Origin: UBA1424 sp041669225
GTDB taxonomy: Bacteria; Bacillota_I; Bacilli_A; RFN20; CAG-826
Length of the DNA: 18,486 bases
Direction of reading: 5' to 3'
Assembly: GCA_041669225.1 (NCBI GenBank)
Contig: JBAYBO010000020.1
Span: forward strand, 1 to 18,486
This document shows positions 7,442-14,682 of this stretch, in pieces. The notes under the pieces are model-generated. The model made no database searches and was not told the origin of the DNA. It worked only from the letters and a program-made list of their open reading frames with translations. The translations under genes and the position numbers were made by a program. Numbering within the stretch: position 1 is the stretch's first letter; each line of letters begins with the position of its first letter.

Positions 7442-7570
7442 AGACATCTAAAAGGCTCTTATTTTCTAACGTCGCTTATAATTCTAAGGAATTATCAAAA
7501 TAATGTAAAGAAAGCCAATGTCTCGTATCTTTAGTTGATTAGGCAGAACGCTAAAAAATAAAGAAAGAGC

Positions 7571-7589
7571 AGAAGCTATGCTTCTTTTT
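7571..7589 (+). terminator. Orphan hairpin with T-run in the pfp-kinase intergenic region
   Basis: AGAAGC/GCTTCT forms a 6-bp stem with a TAT loop, followed by TTTTAATATT on the plus strand. No upstream plus-strand gene would need a terminator here, so it may end a short unseen transcript, or be chance. Confidence 0.3.
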
Positions 7590-7637
7590 AATATTCATAA
7601 GCTATTATGATAGGAAAAAGGCTTTGAAACCGCTAAA

Positions 7638-7653
7638 ATGTAAGCGGTTGCAT
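7638..7653 (+). promoter_or_regulatory. cre-like operator (CcpA/LacI-family site)
   Basis: The 16-mer ATGTAAGCGGTTGCAT fits the CcpA cre consensus WTGNNARCGNWWWCAW at all positions but one (G in the last W). Its right end is the -35 of the kinase promoter, a placement that would cause repression. A 7-bp inverted repeat AACCGCT/AGCGGTT (7628-7634, 7643-7649) overlaps it, so another dimeric regulator is possible. Confidence 0.55.
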
Positions 7654-7676
7654 CAAGTAGAATAATCTAGTATTAT
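7648..7676 (+). promoter_or_regulatory. Promoter of the nucleoside kinase gene
   Basis: TTGCAT (7648-7653), 17-bp spacer, TATTAT (7671-7676). Strong Shine-Dalgarno AGAGAGG at 7695-7701 follows, 7 nt before the ATG. The -35 is shared with the cre-like operator. Confidence 0.65.
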
Positions 7677-7708
7677 CTTTACTACACGCCCACAAGAGAG
7701 GTATTAAT

Positions 7709-9358
7709 ATGTCATTTACCCTAAAGTATCAAGGCCAAGAAAAGACCTTTGAAAGAAAAGTTGCCCTTCAGAATCTCGTTGATGATCCCGATAAACTACA
7801 TGTTTGTGCTAAAGTCAATAATCGCATTCGCGAATTGACTTATGAAGTTTACTATGACGCAGAAGTCGAATTCTTGACCGTTAAAGACACTGACGCCATT
7901 CCTATTTATGAAACTTCCTTACGTTATCTAGTAGCGATGGCCTTTAAACGCGCATATCCTGAGCTTGATGTCCGTTTTTCTTATAACGTATCACGTTCGA
8001 TTTTTGTTCAAATCCTCAATGATTCGCGCCATAGCGATATGGCGATGGTCCGTCGCATCGAGGAAGAAATGAATAAAATTGTCGCTAGTGACTATCCTTT
8101 GCATCGCATGATTGTCACCAAAGAAGACGCTCGCCAGGTTTATTTAGATAAAGACCTTAAAGATAAACTTGAATTACTCAAATATCGTCCCGAGAAAACC
8201 GTTCATCTTTATGATTGCGACGGTTATCTAAACTACATGTACGGCCGGATGGTGCCTTCAACGGGATATTTAAAAATGTTTAAACTTCGCCTTTATTCGC
8301 CAGGCGTGATTGTTCAATATCCACGCGCAGAGGCAGGTGGAGATATACCGAAGTTTGAAGATGCTCCGACTTTTGGCAAGACTCTTAAGGCATCTCATGC
8401 CTGGGGTAAAATTGCTGGTGCCGATTCGGTATCAGGAATTAACGAACACATTAAAAAGGATGGCGTTGTTGATTTTATCAACATGTGTGAAACACGCCAC
8501 AACCGGATGCTCATCGAAATCGGTGACATGATTGAAGAAGACATCGACACCATTAGGTTAATTTGTATCGCCGGTCCTTCCTCCAGCGGAAAAACAACTT
8601 TCTCAAACCGCCTTCGCGTCGAACTTCTATCACGCGGTATTAAACCAATCCGTTTAAGTATCGATGATTATTATTTACCTAAACACGAAGTGCCAAAAGA
8701 TGAAAACGGTGAGCCCGATCTCGAGTCCATCAACGCTCTTGATGTCGAACTATTTAACCAAAATATGCTTGATCTCATTAGCGGCAAAGAAGTTCAGCTT
8801 CCTCGCTTTGATTTCCAACAAGGAAAAAGAATTTCGGGACGTAAATTACAAGTGCCAGTAAATCAACCAATTATTATTGAAGGTATTCACGCTCTTAATG
8901 ATTTGCTAACAATTAACATTCCTAAGCATCAGAAATTTAAGATTTACATCTCACCACAAGCACAAATAAACTTCGATAATCATAATCCGATGTCGCTGAC
9001 GGATTTACGTTTGCTTCGCCGTATCGTTCGCGATAAAAAGTATCGCAATGCTTCAGCTGAAGAAACGATGAGCATGTGGCCAAGCGTCCGCAAGGGCGAA
9101 TTCACTTGGATTTATAACACACAAGAAGGAGCCAATTATGTTTTTAATTCCCTCCTTAGTTATGAACTATCGGTCATGAAAAAATATGCCATGCCGCTTC
9201 TTTCAAACATCGATACAAACTCGGTTTATTTCCCAGTCGCCGAACGTTTGATTCGCCTCCTTAAATATTTCGATGACATGCCTGACGAATGGGTGCCAAA
9301 CAATTCGCTTCTTCGCGAATTCATCGGCGGCTCTTGCTATGCAAATGTCGATGTTTAA
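7709..9358 (+). CDS. Nucleoside (uridine) kinase with N-terminal tRNA-synthetase-like accessory domain
   Basis: A 549-aa two-part protein typical of a Bacillota kinase family. The C-terminal half (about 283-490) is a uridine kinase/phosphoribulokinase-type P-loop domain: Walker A GPSSSGKT at 289-296, then LSIDDYYLPK, where the Asp pair is the likely catalytic and metal site, then LPRFDFQQGKR and IIEGIHALND. The N-terminal half (about 1-250) resembles the TGS and second additional domain of threonyl-tRNA synthetase, with YETSLRYLVAMAFKRAYPE near 69-87. The inferred reaction is phosphorylation of uridine or cytidine to the monophosphate. The start has a strong AGAGAGG 7 nt upstream. It is a single gene under a promoter overlapped by a cre-like operator. 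Nucleoside salvage fits with the surface nucleases at the right end of the window. Confidence 0.9.
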   Translation: MSFTLKYQGQEKTFERKVALQNLVDDPDKLHVCAKVNNRIRELTYEVYYDAEVEFLTVKDTDAIPIYETSLRYLVAMAFKRAYPELDVRFSYNVSRSIFVQILNDSRHSDMAMVRRIEEEMNKIVASDYPLHRMIVTKEDARQVYLDKDLKDKLELLKYRPEKTVHLYDCDGYLNYMYGRMVPSTGYLKMFKLRLYSPGVIVQYPRAEAGGDIPKFEDAPTFGKTLKASHAWGKIAGADSVSGINEHIKKDGVVDFINMCETRHNRMLIEIGDMIEEDIDTIRLICIAGPSSSGKTTFSNRLRVELLSRGIKPIRLSIDDYYLPKHEVPKDENGEPDLESINALDVELFNQNMLDLISGKEVQLPRFDFQQGKRISGRKLQVPVNQPIIIEGIHALNDLLTINIPKHQKFKIYISPQAQINFDNHNPMSLTDLRLLRRIVRDKKYRNASAEETMSMWPSVRKGEFTWIYNTQEGANYVFNSLLSYELSVMKKYAMPLLSNIDTNSVYFPVAERLIRLLKYFDDMPDEWVPNNSLLREFIGGSCYANVDV

Positions 9359-9376
9359 CTAAAAAGATGTAATTTG

Positions 9377-9401
9377 AAAAGGCTCATTACGAGCCTTTTT
9401 T
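9377..9401. terminator. Bidirectional terminator between the kinase and DUF5677-like genes
   Basis: A 9-bp stem AAAAGGCTC/GAGCCTTTT (9377-9385, 9391-9399) with an ATTAC loop, six T on the plus strand and four T on the minus strand. The loop contains the stop codon of the minus-strand gene, whose last codons form one arm. Confidence 0.88.
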
Positions 9402-10520
9402 CTTTCCTTGTTTTGCCATATTTTTCATGGCAAGTTGTTCGCGAGAATGAATGCTGACCAATTGACCATAATATATCTTTCTCATAATTAAAAATCTTTG
9501 CTTTTCGGCATCGCTTATCAAACGAATATAAATGTCAGAAAATACCTTTTCCAGCCTAAAGAAAGATTCGTACACATTTACTAATGTTAAATGCATGAAG
9601 TATTCTCGACGCGAATATATCAAAAGCGGAGAGCTATGAGCAATCTCGCTCGACATTTCATAAATGGGTGAGTAGCGTTTTAACCCAGCGACCTTTTCCA
9701 CACCATCACGGAAATTTAATTTAACTTGTTCGTCGCCATCTTTTTTTGGAATGGCATACAGCCAGCCATATTCAATAAAACGCTTCATATCCTTGCTTTT
9801 TAAATCGAAATCGCGCATTTCCTGCTTAATTTTCGCAAAGATTTCGTCGGTTTTTTCTTTGTCAAAAATCATTCCTCGAAAGGCCATCGCATAGTTCATG
9901 TGCGTGAGATATTTATCGATTACAGGTTTTCCGTGAACGGTTAAAAGGAGTAATATACACTCCGCCTCGTGCAGCGTGCGCCAAGTCGAAAATGCTTCTG
10001 TTTCAAAACCCGAAACGAGTAAATCACTGATGGCGCGAGCCATGGAAAAACCTTTGGACATAACATCGACAATTAACGTCTCACTCGGTTGATTACGATT
10101 AAAACGTCCCAACACACCGAGGACAAAATTCAAATACGTATTTAAAGTCGAAATGCCTGGAGAAAAGCGGGAAAGAACAGTTTTCGATTTATAAGAAAGA
10201 TGTTCATTTGTGTAGTACTTGTCGAGGGCGACGCTAACAACCATTTGCATATAATTAACGTCTTCTCTTAATTGCTCTTGCTTGACGTCAGTGTGAGTGT
10301 CGAGATAATAGCCATGTTCGTTAACAATATAAAGAATTAATGATATTGGATTGATTGGCACGACGCGGCCAAGCATATTTGATTTATCAATGCTTTTCGC
10401 ACCTTCCATCGCGTTTTCATAAATGTCATAAAGAAAGTCTGCATTGAGTTCTTCTTTAACTCCTAACATTTTATAAATTTCTTTGAATTGATCGATTGTC
10501 AGTGTTTCTTGTTTTGCCAT
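9387..10520 (-). CDS. DUF5677-like protein of unknown function, downstream of glpK
   Basis: A 377-aa, mostly helical, probably cytosolic protein with no signal peptide and a basic C-terminus (GKKKGS). Residues 161-195 read ARAISDLLVSGFETEAFSTW-RTLHEAECILLLL; together with SSEIAHSS at 290-297 this fits the pattern of DUF5677: a helix with an R..hE pair, then a later SE..H motif. R181, E185, E292 and H295 would be the conserved polar residues. No biochemical role is known to me. The ATG lies 3 nt after the glpK stop, with AAGGA inside the end of glpK, so it is translated from the same mRNA. Its stop codon is in a terminator loop. The family assignment is moderate; that the gene is real is well supported. 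Confidence 0.8.
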   Translation of the reverse strand: MAKQETLTIDQFKEIYKMLGVKEELNADFLYDIYENAMEGAKSIDKSNMLGRVVPINPISLILYIVNEHGYYLDTHTDVKQEQLREDVNYMQMVVSVALDKYYTNEHLSYKSKTVLSRFSPGISTLNTYLNFVLGVLGRFNRNQPSETLIVDVMSKGFSMARAISDLLVSGFETEAFSTWRTLHEAECILLLLTVHGKPVIDKYLTHMNYAMAFRGMIFDKEKTDEIFAKIKQEMRDFDLKSKDMKRFIEYGWLYAIPKKDGDEQVKLNFRDGVEKVAGLKRYSPIYEMSSEIAHSSPLLIYSRREYFMHLTLVNVYESFFRLEKVFSDIYIRLISDAEKQRFLIMRKIYYGQLVSIHSREQLAMKNMAKQGKKKGS

Positions 10521-10523
10521 TTT

Positions 10524-12008
10524 CTAGTCCTTCAACTTAAAAGCCATCGTCGCTTTCACAGCTTGCTTCCAGCCCTCGTACTTTTTAATTGCTACTTTTT
10601 CATCCATTTTTGGTTGATACGTAGCTTGCAAAATATGGTATTTTTCAATTTCTTTCATGTTTTTCCAATATCCGCTTCCGAGACCAGCCATATAAGCTAC
10701 GCCTAGCGAAGTCGTTTCGAGGCACTGTGGCAGACGAATCTCACACCGCAAAATATCAGACTGAAACTGCAAGAGAAGCTTGTTCTTGGTCGCACCGCCA
10801 TCAACGCGAAGAGCGAATACATCAGCATGGGCTTCTTGTTTCATAATATCAATAACGTCTTTGCTTTGATAGGCAATCGATTCTAACGAAGCGCGGACAA
10901 AATGCGATTTATTTGTACCTCTAGTTATACCAAATACCGCTCCGCGGGCTTCATTATCCCAATAAGGCGTTCCCAGACCGACAAATGCCGGCACAATATA
11001 CACTCCTTGAGAATCGTCAACTTTTTTGGCAACTCGTTCGCTTTCATCACTCGTGCTAATCAAGTTCATTGATTCACGAAGCCATTGGACAACCGCCCCT
11101 CCGACAAAAACGCTACCTTCTAGAGCGTAATTAACCTCGTTTCCAATCTTCCAAGCGATGGTCGTAAGCAAACCGTTTTGAGAAAGTACTGCATCCTTAC
11201 CTGTATTCATTAAAGCAAAACATCCTGTGCCATAAGTATTTTTTAAATCGCCGGCATTAAAACACGCCTGACCAAAAAGGGCGGCCTGCTGGTCACCACA
11301 AACACCAAAAATATGGACATTTTTAGAGAAGAAACTAGCAATACCAAAATCGTCGCTTGAAGATTTTACTTCTGGAAGTATCGACTTGGGTATATTAAAT
11401 AAATGTAATAATTCATCGTCCCAAGACATATTAAAGATGTTATAAAACATCGTTCTCGAGGCATTGCTTGGATCAGTCGCATGGACTTTTCCTTTGGTCA
11501 TATTATAAATCAACCAAGTATCGACTGTTCCAAACATTAATTCGCCAGCTTCAGCGCGTTTTTGTGCTCCCGGAATTTTATCGAGAATGTAACGAACTTT
11601 CGAAGCACTAAAATATGGATTAATCAACAAACCTGTCTTTTGATGAATCAAGTCACGGTGCTTAGCAATTTTCTGGCAATAAGGAAGTGACTGCCGTGAT
11701 TGCCAGACAATCGCATTATAAATTGGCCTTCCTGTCTTACGATCCCAAATAATCGTCGTCTCACGTTGATTAGTAATGCCAATCGCGGCCATATCGTCCA
11801 TGGTTTTATGGGAAATGACAAGTAATTCATTAACAACATCAATGACACTGACCCAAAGTTGAAGGGCATCTTGCTCCACCCATCCCGGTTTCGGATAAAG
11901 GCATGTCACATCGCGGACCGCACTAAAAAATAAATTGCCTTCGTGATTAAAAAGAAAGGCCCGGGTTGAAGTCGTTCCTTGATCGATTGCTAAGATATAT
12001 TTGTCCAT
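10524..12008 (-). CDS. glpK: Glycerol kinase
   Basis: Phosphorylates glycerol to sn-glycerol 3-phosphate with ATP, feeding glycolysis and phospholipid synthesis. It is 494 aa, the usual length. FGGY family marks: DQGTTSTRA at 9-17, the substrate pair R82-E83 in TNQRETT, D239 in GDQQAALFGQ, the ATP-binding YGTGCF (259-264), and VDGGATKN near the C-terminus. The loop just before GDQQ, which in many Bacillota enzymes holds the histidine phosphorylated by HPr (in YHFYG), reads IASFF-SKNVHIFG, about 3 residues shorter and with no His at that point. Promoter TTGGTATAAT and Shine-Dalgarno AGAGGAA precede the ATG. No glpF or glycerol-phosphate oxidase/dehydrogenase is next to it; the following gene in the operon is DUF5677-like. 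Confidence 0.96.
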   Translation of the reverse strand: MDKYILAIDQGTTSTRAFLFNHEGNLFFSAVRDVTCLYPKPGWVEQDALQLWVSVIDVVNELLVISHKTMDDMAAIGITNQRETTIIWDRKTGRPIYNAIVWQSRQSLPYCQKIAKHRDLIHQKTGLLINPYFSASKVRYILDKIPGAQKRAEAGELMFGTVDTWLIYNMTKGKVHATDPSNASRTMFYNIFNMSWDDELLHLFNIPKSILPEVKSSSDDFGIASFFSKNVHIFGVCGDQQAALFGQACFNAGDLKNTYGTGCFALMNTGKDAVLSQNGLLTTIAWKIGNEVNYALEGSVFVGGAVVQWLRESMNLISTSDESERVAKKVDDSQGVYIVPAFVGLGTPYWDNEARGAVFGITRGTNKSHFVRASLESIAYQSKDVIDIMKQEAHADVFALRVDGGATKNKLLLQFQSDILRCEIRLPQCLETTSLGVAYMAGLGSGYWKNMKEIEKYHILQATYQPKMDEKVAIKKYEGWKQAVKATMAFKLKD

Positions 12009-12028
12009 GGTTTTTATTCCTCTAACTT

Positions 12029-12038
12029 ATTATACCAA
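12029..12038 (-). promoter_or_regulatory. Extended -10 promoter of the glpK operon
   Basis: TTGGTATAAT on the minus strand (TATAAT at 12034-12029), identical to both ppa elements. Shine-Dalgarno AGAGGAA (12023-12017) follows, and the ATG at 12008. The -35 position matches poorly. Confidence 0.65.
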
Positions 12039-12055
12039 TAATGTAATTCATTATT
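12037..12055. repeat. Inverted repeat next to the glpK -10; possible operator
   Basis: AATAATG and CATTATT form a perfect 7-bp inverted repeat around TAATT. It covers the spacer and -35 area of the glpK promoter, where a repressor would act. It is AT-rich, so chance is possible. Confidence 0.4.
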
Positions 12056-12142
12056 AGTCCAATTTGTAAAACTAGTTGTCTTTTTTTGTTTACTAAGTTA
12101 TATTTACATTCGTGCCAATAAAATTAACAAGTTTATTATTTA

Positions 12143-12148
12143 TATAAT
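12143..12148 (+). promoter_or_regulatory. Candidate -10 of the first surface nuclease gene
   Basis: TATAAT lies 12 nt upstream of the ATG at 12161, but the AGGTGG Shine-Dalgarno (12150-12155) sits directly after it, so this -10 would give a transcript starting within or after the ribosome site. An upstream promoter in 12060-12140 is therefore also possible. Confidence 0.3.
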
Positions 12149-12160
12149 AGGTGGTAGAAA

Positions 12161-14629
12161 ATGAAGTATAAAAAGAACACAGCAATTAAATTAATAATGA
12201 CAATTGGCGGCATCGGTCTGCTTTCTTCATTATTTGTCGGTTTAAATAACTCTTTTACAAATCCGTTAGCCGTTTCAGCGCAAGTTAAGCCAAGCAGTAT
12301 TAATGTAGTAAATTTAAATGACACTCAAGTCAACAGTTATTACGATGGAGTTGATGGCTTAAGTGGAGACGCTTTATTATCGACCTTAAATGGTATTATC
12401 GATGATCACCGCGAATATAATTATAATTCAGACACCGACCGATATTCTTACAAAATTATCGATCGTAATTGGGATATTGACCCTTTGAATTCTTCTCAGC
12501 TCTCAAACTTTGACTATGTGAATGATAATGGATTTATTAGAAAGTTTTACGCCGATTACAATGATAGCGTTTCAACGGCGGATCGCTATAAAAATGTTGG
12601 CGCGACAAGAGTTAGTTTTGACAAAGAACACGTTTGGGCGCAATCGTTAGGTAATTTTGGTCGCGACGATGGTGCAGGAAGCGATTTCCACTCACTCGTT
12701 CCTGCTGATATTAGAGGCAATTCTCCAATGCACAGCAACTACAATTTTGCCACTCCAACTAGCAGTATAACTAACTATAACAATGATTATGAAACATATG
12801 TCGGAAGAAATGGCTATATTTCGGGCAGTTCGCAAAAAGTTTGCGAACCACTTGACGAATACAAAGGCGACATTGCCCGCGCGATGTTCTACATGCCGGC
12901 AAGATATTACACGTGGGTAGATATTACTCATCCTAAACTCACGTTAGTTAATGGCTCGCCAGCTGCAGTAACCGCTTCAGAATCCCAACCAGGCCTTGCT
13001 GGTGATTTAGCCACTCTTTTACAATGGAACGAGCTTGATCCGGTCGACGAATATGAAATCCATCGAAATAACCTTATTTATAATAATTTTCAATTAAATC
13101 GCAATCCATTTATCGATCACCCTGAGTGGGCACGCATCGCTTATGACACATCTTATAGTGGGTCAGGAGCTAGCACCGCTTCTGGTACGAGTTCGGTTGG
13201 AAGCAATCCTGATGTGCTAGTTCAATCCATTACTTTGAATGCGACATCACATAATATGAATATAAATGATGAATTTACTTTATCCGCAACGATAAATCCT
13301 GTTAATGCTGGCAACAAGACTTTGACTTGGGCTTCATCGGTTCCTAGTGTTGCTTCTGTGTCCAACGGACTCATTACTGGTCTTTCAGTTGGCAATACAA
13401 CTATCACTGCTACCGCTAACGATGGTTCAGGAATATTTGCATCCTGCACAATTAGTGTTAGTAGCTTGATTCTAGAATCAATCAGTCTTTCTGGAGTTGT
13501 CTCCACTACTTCTTATGCCTCTACGTACTATACTTCATCAATAATTGTGACAGCTCATTATGACGATGAATCATCGGGCATTGTTACAAGTGAAGCATCG
13601 ATTGGTATTCCTAATACACATGTTTTAGGAGAGCAAGCTGTTAATGTTTCTTATCTAGATAAAACTGTTTCTTATTCCGTTACAGTCACGAATAATGGTT
13701 CCGCAAACAATTTAAACAAAGGTTTCGCCAGTGACTTAATCATTTCTGAATATATCGAAGGAAGCAGTTATAACAAAGTTCTTGAGATTTATAATGGCAC
13801 CGGCCAAACTGTCGCACTTTCGAATTATGCTATCAAACTTTTTAGCAATGGTTCGACAACCGCCAGCTCTACTAAAACATTTACTGGCGGAGAAACATTG
13901 GCAAATGATTCTGTTTTAAGTTTAGTTTACTCCTCTGCCACAAGCAATTTCAAAGTTGGCACTTTTATTGAATCGGGAGTAGTGAATTACAATGGGGACG
14001 ACGCCATCGGTCTATATAAAAACGATGCATTAATCGATTTAATCGGAATAATCGGAGAAGATCCCGGAACCGAATGGACCGGTCAGGCGGCAAATGGTGC
14101 TGGAAGTACTTTAAATAGAACACTCGTCAGAGTTGACACTATTGTTTCGCCGAACATATTGTTTTCATTTTCAGAATGGAATTGTTATGCTACCGACACT
14201 TCGTCTTATCTTGGTTTTCATTCAATGACACCACCTCCTAATATTACCGATTTAGACCAAGCTAATGCTTGGGCAGAGTACTTTTTAATCGAAACATCGA
14301 GTCAATGCGAAGCACTAGAGCCTCAATCGGAAGGTGTTTGGACAACATTGGAAAACGAATACAATTGGATGAGTTCGATTGCTAAGGGATACTATGCAAG
14401 CAGCGAGTCATCAATAATAATAGACGCAATTGCAAGATATAATGCGATTATTACGGCTCATTCAGAAAATGAGTCTTTCATAACTGAGTTGGTACCAGGA
14501 GCTCAAACATTCTTGGCAAACGATGATGCATGGGAAAACATAGTTATCGTTTTATTAACAATCACTGCTTTAAGCGTGATTTGTCTCTTCTTTTATGATA
14601 AAAAGAGAAGAATGAATCATAACACTTAA
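12161..14629 (+). CDS. Surface-anchored endonuclease I-family nuclease with Ig-like and LTD domains (paralogue 1)
   Basis: An 822-aa exported protein. Residues 1-42 are a signal peptide with likely cleavage after AVSA. The endonuclease I domain (about 50-330) has DKEHVWAQS at 154-162 with the catalytic-type His157, SDFH at 174-177, EPLDEYKGDIARAMFYM, and a closing NRNPFIDHPEWA. The usual EHVWPQS proline is Ala160. Next come a Big_2-type Ig domain (about 352-435), a second Ig-like unit (about 436-515), and a lamin-tail-like LTD domain (about 521-680) with ISEYIEGSSYNK and NYNGDDAIGL. A C-terminal module (about 697-765) with AWAEYFL..T...C is shared with the next gene. Transmembrane helix about 793-812, then KKRR. 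No LPXTG. AGGTGG supports the start. It probably cuts extracellular DNA or RNA while anchored outside the cell. Confidence 0.9.
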   Translation: MKYKKNTAIKLIMTIGGIGLLSSLFVGLNNSFTNPLAVSAQVKPSSINVVNLNDTQVNSYYDGVDGLSGDALLSTLNGIIDDHREYNYNSDTDRYSYKIIDRNWDIDPLNSSQLSNFDYVNDNGFIRKFYADYNDSVSTADRYKNVGATRVSFDKEHVWAQSLGNFGRDDGAGSDFHSLVPADIRGNSPMHSNYNFATPTSSITNYNNDYETYVGRNGYISGSSQKVCEPLDEYKGDIARAMFYMPARYYTWVDITHPKLTLVNGSPAAVTASESQPGLAGDLATLLQWNELDPVDEYEIHRNNLIYNNFQLNRNPFIDHPEWARIAYDTSYSGSGASTASGTSSVGSNPDVLVQSITLNATSHNMNINDEFTLSATINPVNAGNKTLTWASSVPSVASVSNGLITGLSVGNTTITATANDGSGIFASCTISVSSLILESISLSGVVSTTSYASTYYTSSIIVTAHYDDESSGIVTSEASIGIPNTHVLGEQAVNVSYLDKTVSYSVTVTNNGSANNLNKGFASDLIISEYIEGSSYNKVLEIYNGTGQTVALSNYAIKLFSNGSTTASSTKTFTGGETLANDSVLSLVYSSATSNFKVGTFIESGVVNYNGDDAIGLYKNDALIDLIGIIGEDPGTEWTGQAANGAGSTLNRTLVRVDTIVSPNILFSFSEWNCYATDTSSYLGFHSMTPPPNITDLDQANAWAEYFLIETSSQCEALEPQSEGVWTTLENEYNWMSSIAKGYYASSESSIIIDAIARYNAIITAHSENESFITELVPGAQTFLANDDAWENIVIVLLTITALSVICLFFYDKKRRMNHNT

Positions 14630-14682
14630 TGCCATTTCTACAATCCACACGAAAAAAACAGCACAAAGCTCAAGAGGTAAAA

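Larger units (their letters stand above)
7350..7708. other. Gene-free divergent regulatory region
   Basis: This 359-bp AT-rich stretch separates pfp (minus) from the nucleoside kinase gene (plus). It has the pfp ribosome site (AAGAGGAG near 7360-7367), a weak pfp promoter candidate, a small hairpin at 7571-7589, and a promoter with overlapping cre-like operator for the kinase gene. No convincing ORF, tRNA or known riboswitch was seen in the remaining sequence, notably 7442-7570. Confidence 0.7.

Noticed and set aside
12136..12324. Minus-strand 62-aa ORF with a hydrophobic end, across the start of paralogue 1
   Set aside because: The hydrophobic stretch is the complement of the signal peptide codons and AT-rich leader; no promoter or ribosome site.
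14629..14682. Start of paralogue 2 at the ATG overlapping the previous stop (TAATG)
   Set aside because: It lacks a ribosome site and adds 18 polar residues before the signal peptide. AGAGG before the ATG at 14683 is better. Translational coupling at the overlap cannot be excluded.
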